64,000 nt of DNA from Taeniopygia guttata (lineage: Eukaryota; Chordata; Aves; Passeriformes; Estrildidae), in contig NC_133063.1 in the NCBI RefSeq assembly GCF_048771995.1, positions 5,778,001-5,842,000 on the forward strand, in the 5' to 3' direction. Numbering within the stretch: position 1 is the stretch's first letter; each line of letters begins with the position of its first letter. The notes beneath the pieces were generated by a model. It worked only from the letters and a program-made list of their open reading frames with translations, did not search any database and was not told where the DNA came from. The translations under genes were made by a program, and so were the position numbers. This document shows, one piece after another, positions 1-10,887 of the stretch.

Positions 1-1730
1 GAACTCTGATGTAGAAAAGCAGGAGAATTACGGACAAGATGATATCAAAAGAGGTCGGAACAACACAAAAATCTTCCCTGTCAACTTTTGAAAATCAGAG
101 AACTTTGGCAAAACATTTAGAGCAGGATTCACTCAACATAAAGCATTCCATCAAGCATTAACTTAGCGTATTCAACTTAACAAATTCCAAGCCTGATAGA
201 TTTTAAGTTACTGAAAAATCTGCGAGAATGAAATTGGAAGAACAAAGAGGAAGAGAGAATGAGAGAAAATATATAGAAAAGAACCAACACATCTGCCATT
301 CCTGGTTCCAATGGTGTTCAGCTAATAGAATTCCAAGAGGAGGTAGGGCAAAGACATGTGGTTGCCACATAGCCTGAGTTAAATACCCTTTGGCATTCCT
401 GGGGCCTTCCCCCACATGGGGCTGCCACTCACGTGGCTATTTAGGAGCTGGGTTAGGGGTTCCAGACACAGGGGTGGAGCAGTGCCTCTGCTGTGCTAGG
501 GATCAGCGGCCACTGCTGGGCTGGGATACAGGCCTGGGAGTGTGGGGTGTGCAGAGCAGAGCATCACCTCTCCAGAGCGAGGCTTGATCTGCCCCTTTCC
601 TCACATAAGCACCTGAAATGTTTGGAGCCAGCAATCTCTAGCCTCTCACAACAAGGTTTCTGGGCTCCTGCGCTTCTTGGCTCTCAAGACTCCAAAGACT
701 TGTGGCTGGATATTAAGAAACCTGATCTTTTATTGCTTCCAAAAGAGGCAGCATGAGGGTTTCTTTTTCTTTCTAAGACCTTCCCTTCTTTCTATGTCCT
801 CAGCCTGAGATAGTCCTTGTAACGCCTCTCCTCTCTCCCCTTCTCCACGACAATGGAGGGGGACAACGGAAAACCAATCTATGAGAGGCCAGAAATGTTA
901 GAAATGTTGCAATGTAGCAAGGAAAAAAAAAAAAAGCAGCACTATACAACAATAAAAATAAACTTGTACAAAAGAGGTAATGACTTAACCGACAAAGGTG
1001 AAGTGTCACATGGGGCCCCCGGAACAAGGAGAAGATGGTGAGGGTTTACAGAATGATTCTGATGGTAGATGGGCGCTGCTGGTGCTGCCTGGAGAAGCTG
1101 TGGGCCTGCAGTGGCAGTTTCCTGCTCCCTCTCTGCAGCACTGGTGGTGGCAGGGGCGATGGTGATGGGTGTCTCTCCCTGCAGAGCTCTGTTTGGCACT
1201 GCCGCTACCATCAGTCTGCCACACTGGGCGTGCGCGTGGGAATCAGATCTGCCACTCCACTGCCTCTTCCTACCACCCTGCTGGGCTCCACTGGGCTTGG
1301 CTGGACTCCCTTTTGGCTTGGCTGAACTCACTTGGTATCAGTGTCACCAATCTGGGCTGCACTGTTCTGCTGGAGTGGAAAAACAGTCCCACGTGCCACC
1401 CTGGCCCTCATGGTTTCAGTTGTGTGTCAGAGCTGTCACTTCCATGCCACCCATCTCAGCCCCATGGCCTAAAAAATACTGTGGAAGAACAAAACTGGGG
1501 GAGAAAATGGTGGTGGTGCTTTGGTCCCAAGGCCTCTCTGCTAGAGGGAGCCAGAAAGAAGGATCCCCCTTGCATTTGTGGTCATGGCATTTCCCTGCTG
1601 AAATCACACCCATGGCTGTGATGTAAAATGAATAAACAGTGCTGAAAGATTCATGACCTGGTCTCTGTAGCTAGGAGAAACCTCTAAATGTAATTGAAGT
1701 AGTGTTTCTCCTTGTTTGCTGCTTTCGAGA
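1..1730. other. Non-coding stretch 5' of retroviral gag, unit 1
   Basis: No convincing gene was found here. The first 180 bases continue the linker seen before units 2 and 3. A run of A lies near 921-934, and AATAAA signals occur on the + strand (1629) and, as TTTATT, for the - strand (728). A TATTTAA-like box on the - strand near 385 hints at LTR-derived sequence. However, nothing matches the 3' LTR-like element at 8544, and no tRNA primer-binding site was recognised. The matching stretches are 28654-30391 and 48579-50338. Confidence 0.5.
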
Positions 1731-3480
1731 ATGGAGAGTGTTGGATTGATTTTGACTGAGGGTAGCAAGAGGGGTGATCCTTCAATGAAAGGAGGTTTTG
1801 TGAAATTATTTCTATTGATTTGGGATGTTGTGAAGGATTCAGAGAGTGGTCAAGATGGACGGGATACTAAGACTAATCCATTGCACTATCCCCAGTTCTC
1901 CCTAGACCCCTTTCCCCACCGCACTCTCCTATCCCCGCTTCCCCTGCACCGGGTAGACAGGGGGGAGCAGACCGTCCACAGAAGACGCAGGGTTGCCACC
2001 TTCTCCCTGGCTACCCCAGGTCCCCTCGGTACCTTCGCTCTGACAGTGTTGGTCATACTGTCGGAGACACTGTCCCTAACCCTTCTCCTAATCCCTCTTA
2101 CCCTGTTAATAGTCCTGGTTGCTCTCAAGGAGGCTCTATTCCACCAAACCCTTTTCTTTTCCCACCAAACCCTTTCCTTAACCCCTCGGGAGAGGTACCA
2201 CAAAATGGCTGCTGCCTGTTGACGCCAACTTTACCATCACAAGATGGCCGTCGCCACGTGGTGAGTACTTCTTCTCCCCAGAATCCCTTTTTACCTCCTC
2301 CCACACACACCCCAGACTCTCTTCTTCCTTTCCCTAACCCCTCCTCTTCCCTTGCAGCAATTAGTCAAACCCCTCCCAGGTGCTATTGCACCGCTCCACC
2401 CACTGCACCACCCCTTGAGGTTGCGTCACCTGTTCCCACCCCTTTTCCCACAATGCTGACACCACCACCCTCTTCCTACGTCACTCCTGCGCAAGGCTCC
2501 ACCCACCAGGACCCTGCCCATCACCTTCCTGTTTCCCACACCCCACCTTCCGATTCCCACGGTGACGTGGGGGGTGGGAGTGCTGGGCCTGGAAAACAGA
2601 AAGTGGACAACAACACCAATCCTCTGTTCCTGGCTCCAGTAACCTATAATGCAAGAGGGCAACACCCAAGATGGGAACCCCTCTTGTATGAGTTCATAAG
2701 GGAGCTCTGTAAAACCAAATGTGAATTCGGCCCTAAAAGTGAATTCTTTAGGAGCATTTTAAAGGCAACATTTAACTCTAATACCATGGTCCCTGCCGAT
2801 TTAAAGCGTTTATTTAGTTGCCTGCTCCCTCTATGACAATATAAAATGTGGGAAAGAACTTGGAAGAGATTAGCAGGGGACCTCCTTCTGGGTATTTTAC
2901 AGAGTGCCGATTATGCCACTGACATAGAAGAAGAAGAAATCACCATAAACCACCTTGTTGGTGAGGGTGACTGGAGCCAGGCTCAGAAGCAGGCTGCAGG
3001 GATTCCTAGGGCTGTATTAGATCTTACAAAGGACACTGCAGAGCGGGCTTTCCTTAGCATGCCCTCTAAGGAACCTGTTATATCATATATTGCTCTTAAG
3101 CAGTCTGTTGCAGAGCCGTTTATTGCCTTTGTGGACCAGGTGAGAGCTGCTGTAGAAAAGAGAGTGGAAGGGCAGGAGCTACAAGATCAGCTCATACTCG
3201 AGATCATCACCACCAATGCCAATGAAGATTGTCGGTGGATCATCCTGGCACCCCCAGTGTCCCCTCCTCTGACGCCTGATCAACTTCTTGAGGAGTGCAC
3301 GAGGAAGGCCACCCTGATGGCTGGGGATGTGGTGAAGAAGCCATGGGAAAGGTTGCGGCTTTGACATTGGTAGCCCCGATGCCTCCAACATCGAGGCCTT
3401 TTCCACCCAAACGCTGATGTTTCCATTGCAAGCAGGAGGGCCACTTTATCAGCCAGTGCCCCTTCCTAGGAATGGCACCT
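1731..3480 (+). pseudogene. gag: Retroviral gag, copy 1 (broken)
   Basis: This is the structural polyprotein region. An ATG at 1731 opens a matrix-like stretch, followed by a long Pro/Ser/Thr-rich linker (about 2219-2600) and a capsid-like region (about 2600-3360). The capsid region has a major-homology-type segment around EPFIAFVDQVRAAVEKR. A zinc knuckle, C-X2-C-X4-H-X4-C, lies at 3418-3459 in another frame. The matrix and linker also lie in different frames. An in-frame TGA at 2834-2836 interrupts the capsid; copy 3 shares it and copy 2 does not. The order matrix, linker, capsid, zinc knuckle is that of class II retroviruses. No product can be expected. Confidence 0.85.
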
Positions 3481-3559
3481 CCACAAGGGGGGAAAACAGG
3501 GGAGGGGAGACCTTAGACCAGCCAAAAAACTAACTGGGGAGCATGGACCTACCCCGTGC

Positions 3560-4345
3560 AATGATATAAATAGGGTAGGTCAAAGTGTTGCTGTGAAGGC
3601 TGCTGTGCACCATATCGTACTTGGTATCAGCAGCCAAGTGTATGCCACAGACAAAACAGAACCATACAGACTCAGACTTACTAAAGCTATTCATTTTTCC
3701 AAGTAGGATTGGCACTTCATTACCACAACAGCAGAGCTTCTACCCCACATTCGAGACTGTGAAACTCACAGGCGGAACAACCTTCTGAACTGCAAATACC
3801 TTGTTATTTGGGACACTAAACACACCCCACATGAGATAGAAATCCTTCCTACAATCCTCTCACTTGATCCTAGGACCTTCTATCTCATGGCGTGCTATGT
3901 GCACCACCCCCAATTCCTGCCGGAGGGACAGATCATTGCACAGGCCATTCCAGTGCCTCCTCTTTTGTGTGATGATCTGGACCCCTCTTTTTTTTACACC
4001 AAGACGCTGGGAGAGGAGGAGCCCCTCATATGGTGTGGCCTTAAGAGCGAGGGGCATTCCATCCAACTTCAGGGGTTGATGGACACCGGGGCAGACGTGA
4101 CGGTCATTCCTCCACACAAACGGCTGCCACAGTGGGAGCTGCAAAATGTAGGCAGCATGGTTTCAGATGTAGGGGGTCCACAATTGGCACAGCAATCCAA
4201 GAGCATAGTCCAAATTACAGGGCTGAATGGGCAATTGGCCTCTGTACGCCCATTTATTTTGAATTCAGAGTTCACTCTCTGGAGGAGAGACGCCATGTCC
4301 CAGTGGGGGGCCAAATTAGAACTGCACGCCTATCAGGATTTTTAG
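3560..4345 (+). pseudogene. pro: Retroviral dUTPase-like / protease region, copy 1
   Basis: The open part (from about 3887) contains LPEGQIIAQAIPVP, which resembles the C-terminal part of betaretroviral dUTPase, although the domain is not clearly complete. The aspartic protease signature DTGAD follows at 4082-4096. The upstream part (about 3560-3886) lies in shifting frames with stops, including TAG near 3703. The protease frame ends at 4345 and overlaps the polymerase frame, which is open from about 4132. That is the usual layout for a -1 ribosomal frameshift between pro and pol. The dUTPase assignment is tentative; the protease assignment is firm. Confidence 0.75.
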
Positions 4346-7057
4346 GTGCAGCCACTGAAGAGCGCCCTACCCAAAGACTTAATTGGCTCACAGATAAACC
4401 TGTCTGGGTAGAGCAGTGGCCGCTAAGCAAGGAAAAATTAAGAGCGCTCACTCAGATTGTGAAGGAGGAACTGGCCAAAGGCCACATAGTAGAAACCAAC
4501 AGCCCGTGGAATTCTCTGGTTTTCATTATTAAGAAGCCAGGGAAGGACAAGTGGCACCTCCTCCACGATCTGAGAAAGATCAATAATGTCATCAAGGACA
4601 TGGGGTCCCTCCACCCAGGGATGCCTTCCCCGTCTCTGCTCCCCCAAAATTGGAAATTGGCGGTGATAGACATAAAAGACTGTTTCTTCCAAATTCCCCT
4701 ACACCCAGCTGATGCACCATGCTTTGTCTTCTCTGTGCCCTCCATCAACAGAGAGGCTCCCATGAAGTGCTACCACTGGCGAGTTCACCCATAGGGGATT
4801 AAAAAGAGTCCTACCATCTGCCAGTGGTATGTCACCAGAGTTCTGTCCCCGGTGTGTGCCAAGTGGGGAAACTGCATCTTATACCATTATATGGACGATG
4901 TCCTTGTTTGTGCCCACAGTGACAACGTGCTTGCAGAGGCACTGGAGGACACTATTGCAGCCTTGTCGGCGGCTGAATTTGAGTTACAAAAGGAAAAAGT
5001 GCAACAATTGCTGCCTTGGAAGTATCTCGGCCTTGAGATCAGCAACAGGACCATCATGCCCCTAAGACCAATTATTAATGACAACCCCTCAACGTTATGG
5101 GACCTCCATCAGCTATGTGGGTCTTTAAACTGGATCAAACCCTGGCTGGGGCTCACCACGGGGGACCTATCCCATCTCTTCAACTTGTTGAGGGGGAGAG
5201 AGGAGTTGGATTCCCCGAGGGCTCTGACCCAGGAGGCCAGGGCTGCTTTGGAGAAAGTCCAGTCCACACTGGCAGGCAGGCAAGCCCACTGGTGCTGCGA
5301 GGGCCTGCCCTTCTGATTCATCATTCTTGGTAAGTTGCTGCCTCTCCATGGGCTGATCTTTCAATGGGACACAGATCAACGGGATCCCCTCTTAATCATA
5401 GAGTGGGTGTTCCTTGGTCATCAGATGTTCAAGAGCATCACCAGGCCACAAGAGTTGATGGCTCAGCTGATCATGGGGGCCAGGGCTCACCTGCGGGTGC
5501 TGGCAGGGTGTGATTTCATGTGCATTCATCTCCCTATTAAGACATCCACGGGGAGATTGTCTAAGGAAACCCTTGAGCACTTGCTTCAGACCAATAAAAG
5601 CCTACAGTTATCCCTGGACAGCTACACAGGATAAATTCTTATTAACCACCCAGGTCATAAATTATTTGAAACACAATTTGATTTGATTCCAAAAAATATC
5701 CAAAGTAACGAAGCACTGACGGCATTGACCATTTTTACTGATTTACCCAGAGGGTCCCACAAGTAGGTGATGACATGGAAGGACCCCCAGACTCAGCAGT
5801 GGGAAGCCGATGTTAAGGCTGTGGAGGGTTCTCCACAAGTTGCTGAGTTGGACGCTGTCATCAGGGCCTTCGAGAGATTTCCAGAACCAATTAATATTGT
5901 TACAGATTCGGCTTACGTAGCAGGTGTTGTGTCCAGGGCAGAGCATGCAGTGCTCAAAGAGGTTTCTAACCCGGTGATATTTGGCTTGCTCTCAAAATTA
6001 ATTCATCTGGTTTCCCACCGAGAGCAACCTTTTTATGTAATGCACGTGAGGTCACACACCGACCTTCCTGGTTTTATTGCAGAAAGCAACCACAGGGCAG
6101 ATGCTCTGGCCGCCCCTTTACAGCTAACTGGCCAACCAAACATCGTCCAGCAGGCCAAGCTGAGCCATCAGCTGTTCCATCAAAATGCCCCAGGTCTGGT
6201 CCGCCAATTCCACCTACGGTGTGACCAGGCCAAAGCAATTATGGCCGCATGCCCCGACTGCCAGGAGTCCACCTTACCAACTTTAAGTTCTGGAGCGAAC
6301 CCTAGAGGACTCCGCAGTTGTGAGGTGTGGCAAACTGACATTACACATATACACAAATTCAGAAGATTCCAGCATGTACACGTTTCCGTGGACACTCTCC
6401 GGGGCAGTCTTCACCTCAGCCCACAGAGGACAAAAGGCCGCAGATGTGCAAAAACATCCTATTCAGGCATTTGGGACCTTAGGGGTCCCCACTACCATCA
6501 AGACTGATAATGGCCCAGCCTATACTTCCAAGGCATTTGGTGAGTTTTTACAAGAATGGGGGATTAACCATCGGACGGGGATTCCACACTTCCCCACCAG
6601 CCAGGCTGTGATAGAAAGGACCCATCAAACATTAAAGAAAGTCCTCCTTCACCAGTGGAGAGACATCCCAGCCTTGTCACCGCAGCTCAGGCTCTGCAAG
6701 GCCCGTTTTACTATTAACTTTTTGAATTGCTCTTTCAATAGACCGGAACCGCCAGTCCTGTGGCATTTTAAACAGCATCAGCAATTAAAACCTGAAGAAA
6801 GACCTCCAGTATTAATAAGGGATCCGGACTCTGGAGAGATCCAGGATCCATACCAGCTTGTCATCTGGGGACGTGGATACGCGTGTGTGTCCATGTCCTC
6901 AGGAGTCAGATGTATCCCCAAGAAATGGGTAAAACCTTATACCCCTGAACAGCGAGTGAGTCCAACACAGAACACCTCCCCAGACACCTTAGAAGATCCC
7001 ACAAATGACGCAGTGGCGTCGAATAGGAAACGCCGCAAGGGGAGAAGAGTCCCCTAA
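4132..7057 (+). pseudogene. pol: Retroviral pol (RT, RNase H, integrase), copy 1, broken
   Basis: One frame carries reverse transcriptase, connection, RNase H and the first part of integrase. RT has the LPQNWKLAVIDIKDCFFQIPL block and catalytic YMDD at 4888-4899. RNase H has TDSAYV and NHRADAL. Integrase has an H-H-C-C-type N-terminus and core acidic residues in WQTD, KTDNGPAY and VIERTHQ. In-frame stops lie at 4792 (TAG), 5314 (TGA), 5632 (TAA) and 5764 (TAG). Near 6395 the integrase core changes frame and then runs to the TAA at 7055. The frame change is present in all three copies, so the element was dead before the duplication. Confidence 0.9.
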
Positions 7058-7148
7058 TCCTTTCTAACCTCCATCTTGTAACAGCAAGTGGCATTTTCTT
7101 TCCATCGTTGATTTATTATATGGTCTCTTTTTCTTTCAGACTTACATT

Positions 7149-7843
7149 ATGTCAACCTCTGTGTTCCTGTTCCTCATTTGGTTCCAGCATATGGCCCTCT
7201 ACCAGTCCTCTCTGGACGCACGGATCGTTCCGCAACCCCAGAAAAATGTGTGGGTAACCCTGGCCCATGCCCTCCAACAAGGTCATCCGCAGCAGAAAAT
7301 CCGACGTCCACCTGCCTGGTGGGGACTCCATCTAAGTTACAGGAGTATCCCACCTCTCTGCACACCATCCAAACTCAAATTAACAAAGAGAACTCTCCAA
7401 ACAAGTGGATGGAGATATTCAGGTATTGGGGGCTTGTTAACACCACTAAGACACCCATTGTGAACCCCCTGGTGCTCTGGCGGAAATGGGTCTACGATCT
7501 ACTCTAAGCCGACACTGAGCCCCAAGAATCTGAGTTATTGGGCTCCACGAAAGCCACCTACTGTGTCTACTTTGACTATGAGCCCAGTTCTCGCCGCAAC
7601 TTGTATGAGGATGTTAAGCAACATAAGCTTGAATTTCAGACAAACCAATGGTGCCAGTATGTCACCAAAGTGGGTGCTCCCTCAACTGATGGCTCATACG
7701 ACAGGAAGTTGGACCGAGGACTGTTTTTGATTTGTGGAGATCGGGCATATCCAGGAATCCCCTCTTGCCTTCTCGGAGGTCCATGCACTCTGGGGCGTCT
7801 TTCCCTTGCTTTCCCAAATTCTAATTCAGCAATCAAAAAATAG
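7149..7843 (+). pseudogene. env: Retroviral envelope surface subunit (SU), copy 1, broken
   Basis: A splice-acceptor-like CTTTTTCTTTCAG lies just upstream (ends at 7139). The N-terminal part from ATG 7149 includes NVWVTLAHALQQ, a pattern known from avian retroviral envelopes. After about 7270 the envelope-like sequence continues in another frame, through NKWMEIFRYWGLVNTTKTP to a TAA at 7505-7507, and then on to a stop at 7841-7843. The TAA is shared with copy 3 but not copy 2. Several Cys and possible N-glycosylation sites remain. Confidence 0.75.
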
Positions 7844-8483
7844 AACCAAATTTACCAAACGGAGTGCAAATCAATTTGATGAACATTGCAATGCCAAAAT
7901 CTACCATTGGGCAGAATCAAAAAGGGTTGCCATCTGTGTGTTCCTGCCATGGGTGCTGGCAGCCAAAGCACTAAATGAATTGGGCAATCTAGAGTGTTGG
8001 GTGACAAAGCAGGCGAATTTGACCTCGACGGCCTTAAGTAATCTCCTCGAAGACGAGGAAGTAACCAGGAAAGCTACCCTACAAAATCGGGCAGCTATTG
8101 ATTTTCTGCTACTGGCACATGGGCATGGGTGTCAGGAGTTTGAGGGGTTATGCTGCTTTGACTTGTCATCAAAGAGCCAGAGCGTCCATGCATCCATCCG
8201 AGAGATGAAGAGCCTTATTGACAGTGTGAAGCAAGAAAACGAGGACTGGTTTAGAGACATGTTTAAAAACTGGAATCTTTCCAGATGGGTAGTATCCATC
8301 ATAAAAGACATTGCATATCTCATTGTTGTTATTTTCCTAGTTTCGTTGGCATTTGGGATTCTAAAGCGCATCATTTCCACCCCCACCACCAAGTCCACGG
8401 CTTCAAAAATTGTAGTTGCCGCTGCTGTCACTACTGAAAATGAATGGTGGGAAGGCGACCAACAAGCAGTCACTGAAGTTTAA
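7734..8483 (+). CDS. env: Retroviral envelope transmembrane subunit (TM), copy 1, open frame
   Basis: A 249-codon open frame overlaps the end of SU in a different frame. It encodes a class I fusion-type TM subunit. It contains the LQNRAAIDFLLLAHGHGC block leading into the CX6CC motif (8130-8156, C-QEFEGL-CC), heptad-like segments on both sides, a hydrophobic membrane span (VVSIIKDIAYLIVVIFLVSL, about 8288-8347) and a short cytoplasmic tail with a TAA at 8481-8483. The motif type is that of alpharetroviruses and some other retroviral and filoviral fusion subunits. The first ATG of the frame need not be a used start: the normal product would come from an Env precursor, and SU is broken here. 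The frame has the same length in all three units. Confidence 0.7.
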   Translation: MEIGHIQESPLAFSEVHALWGVFPLLSQILIQQSKNRTKFTKRSANQFDEHCNAKIYHWAESKRVAICVFLPWVLAAKALNELGNLECWVTKQANLTSTALSNLLEDEEVTRKATLQNRAAIDFLLLAHGHGCQEFEGLCCFDLSSKSQSVHASIREMKSLIDSVKQENEDWFRDMFKNWNLSRWVVSIIKDIAYLIVVIFLVSLAFGILKRIISTPTTKSTASKIVVAAAVTTENEWWEGDQQAVTEV

Positions 8484-8532
8484 TACCCACGACATCATCT
8501 TTCCCCAAAGTTCCATCAAATGTATAAAATAA

Positions 8533-8543
8533 AAGGGGGAAGA
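8533..8543 (+). other. Polypurine tract, copy 1
   Basis: AAAGGGGGAAGA-type purine run directly before the LTR-like element that begins TGTGG. A polypurine tract followed by TG is the expected border between retroviral internal sequence and a 3' LTR. The same arrangement is seen at 37558-37567 and 57814-57824. Confidence 0.7.
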
Positions 8544-9224
8544 TGTGGTGGTGTGTGTTTTGTGGGATTTTGCAGCGTTTTACTATATCAGTTAGAAGCC
8601 GACCCTGGGTCTCCGGTGGGATCACCAGGTGGTGGTGTGTGCAGCCATATGGGTGACGCTGGCACAAAGGTGTCACGAAGATTCGAGACAGAGGGACAAA
8701 GGAGAGGACACTTGTATGTGGTTCAAGGAGACTTTATTCCATGAACCGGGTGAGGGACAAGTGCCAAAGAAAATGGGATCAGGCCAGAACTTATAAAGGG
8801 TGTGGGCATGAAGGGGTGTCACCATGTGATATCCAATGGCAACAGATTACATTAGGATTACATCATAGGTCATAACCAATGGGGAAAAGCTGGGGAGGGG
8901 AGAAGCCTCAGGGGACCAACTGACGGCAAGAATAGGGATGATTGACAAAGGACTTTTGAGAACAAAATGGGGGTGGTTACATGGACTGACAGGAGGTAGG
9001 CAGCACAACTTGGATTGGCTCGTCTACTTTGGGGTAAAAGGGGAGGAACAGGGAGATTGACAGTCAAGTGGTGGGAAAACTTAGGGGTAAACAACCTGGG
9101 AGAAACCACTGTGAAGGAAAGAAATAGGGGGTACAAGGAACATACCAAACAAAACTTTCTAACAATAAATTTCTAACTCATACAGTAAAACGCTGCAAAA
9201 TCCCACAAAACACACACCACCACA
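8544..9224 (+). repeat. 3' LTR-like element with 54-nt terminal inverted repeats, copy 1
   Basis: The 681-bp element begins TGTGGTGGTG and ends CACCACCACA, directly after the polypurine tract. Its first 54 nt match the reverse complement of its last 54 nt with two mismatches, far longer than the short inverted repeats usual at LTR ends. + strand signals are TATAAA at 8792-8797 and AATAAA at 9164-9169. On the - strand a TATA-like box at the same place is followed within about 60 nt by AATAAA (TTTATT at 8733-8738), and CCAAT-type boxes occur on both sides. The functional orientation is therefore ambiguous. It ends 503 bp before the kinase start codon. Confidence 0.65.
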
Positions 9225-9519
9225 GTCCAGCTGGAAGAAGTCTCCTGGTTTTTGCTCAGAAGCATTAGTGGCCAAAGAGCACTGATGTGGTTCCTCACAT
9301 CCCACTCCCTTCTCACTGCTCAACTTCTCCAGGTGGGATTAGTGTGTTCTTGGAGTTACTCTTAGATGCCTTGAGCAGTAGCTTATGGACTAGGAGGGCT
9401 TTTTGTCTTGCTTTGTAGCAGAGGAGAGCTTTGCAGGCTTTTTTTGGCCTGAGCTGTAGGGAAGATCTGGTTCTCTGCACTCTGTGAGTTCACAAACCAG
9501 CCCAGGGTGGCTGCTATTG

Positions 9520-9556
9520 TGATGTCAGGGGCCGCATCCCAGCGTTGCCAAGGCAA
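9520..9556 (+). promoter_or_regulatory. Candidate promoter motifs (CRE-like plus RFX X-box), kinase gene 1
   Basis: TGATGTCA (9520-9527), one base from the CRE palindrome, lies 16 nt before GTTGCCAAGGCAA (9544-9556), an imperfect palindrome of the RFX X-box type. The pair is about 170 bp upstream of the start codon and is unchanged in all three units. Function is inferred from motif resemblance only. Confidence 0.45.
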
Positions 9557-9727
9557 AGTTGCTGTGCCCAGGCCCGGCAGGGCTCAGTGAGCAGAGCAGC
9601 TCTGTGGCACGCTGACTGCAGGTGGAACCTGCTGATCGCCGAGGTCTCTGCCAGCAGAACTCGCAGGATTTTTGTTTTTTCCCCGCGGGCGTTGTCTGGT
9701 GCAGACTTGGGCAGCGCTGCTCAGACC

Positions 9728-10887
9728 ATGGAGAGAGTGTGTGCTGCAGTTTGCACGGCTTTCTCCGTGGCCTATTCTGGGTACTTTTTCACCCAGCTGG
9801 CACGTAAGTGGACGGTTTTGTGCAGTGTGGCATATGGACACCAAAATGCCACCAAGAGGCCTTGAGTTGGGTAAAGCTGCTGTCAGCAGCTGCAGCTAAG
9901 AAGGGGGTGTCTCTAGCCAGAGGGGCCTGGGCAGCATTTGTAATGTAGCCTGCAGGGGCTCCCCTCCTCCCGTGCCATAGCCTGTGCCCATGGGGTCTGG
10001 AATCTCCTCTGTTTGCTGGCTCAGGCCAGAAAACTTCCAAGATAGGAGGACTGGGAGAGCTTGGCAGGAGTCCTTGGAAAAGCTGTGCACTGCTCTCCAG
10101 CACTGAGGGAAAGTCCCTCAGTTCAAGTCTTCTTGTCTGCATTCCTTCATCCCAGCATGTGCCTTTGGAACTTGACACTTCCTGAGTGCTAAAAGAGCCA
10201 TTCCTTCTGGGGTGAAATCACAGGATCAGCTTGGAAAAGGCCTCTGAGATGGACATTTCAGAGCAGTTCTTGTATGCTCCTGAACCCAGGAGCTGTTCCT
10301 GCACTGTGTCACCACAGAACTGCCACTATGGCTAAAGGGGACTTGGGGGAAGCTTTTTTGGGGAAGGGTTTTCAGTAAGCTCATGGCAATTGCTGCATGC
10401 AATCTCTTCAGAAAACTGAAGTCCTGGGAACAGAGGAGCTGTAGCTCCTGCTGGGTGCGGTGGGGCAGAAGCTGGAATGCCTGTTGCAGAACCACTGGAA
10501 CTTTCTCAGTCTTGAGTTTCTATGGGTTGAGAGGCCAAAGAGGACAAAGGGTAGACACGAGGCAGTAGTTTGTGCTGTTGCCTTGCTGTGTGACACAAGG
10601 GTTGTTGCTGGAGTGATGGAGTGAAAGCAGAATGCTCTGTCTTTGGTTGCTGACTATTTGGTGGGCTTGCCCAGCACAGGCAGTTTCCTTACAGCATCTG
10701 CTTCTTTTTGCCTTTTGTCTTGCAGGTCACATCACCCGTGTCTGGAGAGAATCCGCTCCTTGGGTGAGTGGGAAAGGAACCTTTGGTGTGGGTAGCATTT
10801 GACAATTGTGGAGCAAGCTGTGAGCTGGGCCTGGTGCAGTCCAGTGCTAGCCTTGTGGGATGAATGAAAGAACAGTCCAGGCTCTTT

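Larger units (their letters stand above)
1731..9224 (+). mobile_element. Endogenous retrovirus copy 1 (class II, alpha/betaretrovirus-like), decayed
   Basis: Gag, protease, polymerase and envelope regions follow one another on the + strand in retroviral order, ending in a purine-rich tract (8533-8543) and an LTR-like element (8544-9224). A gag CCHC zinc knuckle, a DTGAD protease motif and a YMDD reverse transcriptase place it in class II. The envelope TM subunit has a CX6CC motif and resembles the alpharetroviral type. Every major reading frame except TM is broken by stops or frame changes. No 5' LTR matching the 3' element is present, so the element cannot be a complete provirus as it stands. 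Confidence 0.9.

Noticed and set aside
942..1331. 129-codon Ala/Pro-rich - strand frame (also 49546-49935; shorter in unit 2)
   Set aside because: Low complexity, no recognised domain, truncated in one copy, and overlapped by equally open frames on the + strand.
1000..1730. Retroviral tRNA primer-binding site upstream of gag
   Set aside because: No convincing 18-base match to the known Trp, Lys or Pro primer-site types was seen.
3560..3886. Complete viral dUTPase gene
   Set aside because: Only the C-terminal-like GQIIAQAIP segment is recognisable; the rest is in shifting frames with stops.
8544..9224. Reading the inverted-ended element as an independent DNA transposon
   Set aside because: The flanking bases (GGAAGA before, GTCCAG after) show no target-site duplication, and the left end sits exactly at a polypurine tract, which favours an LTR origin.
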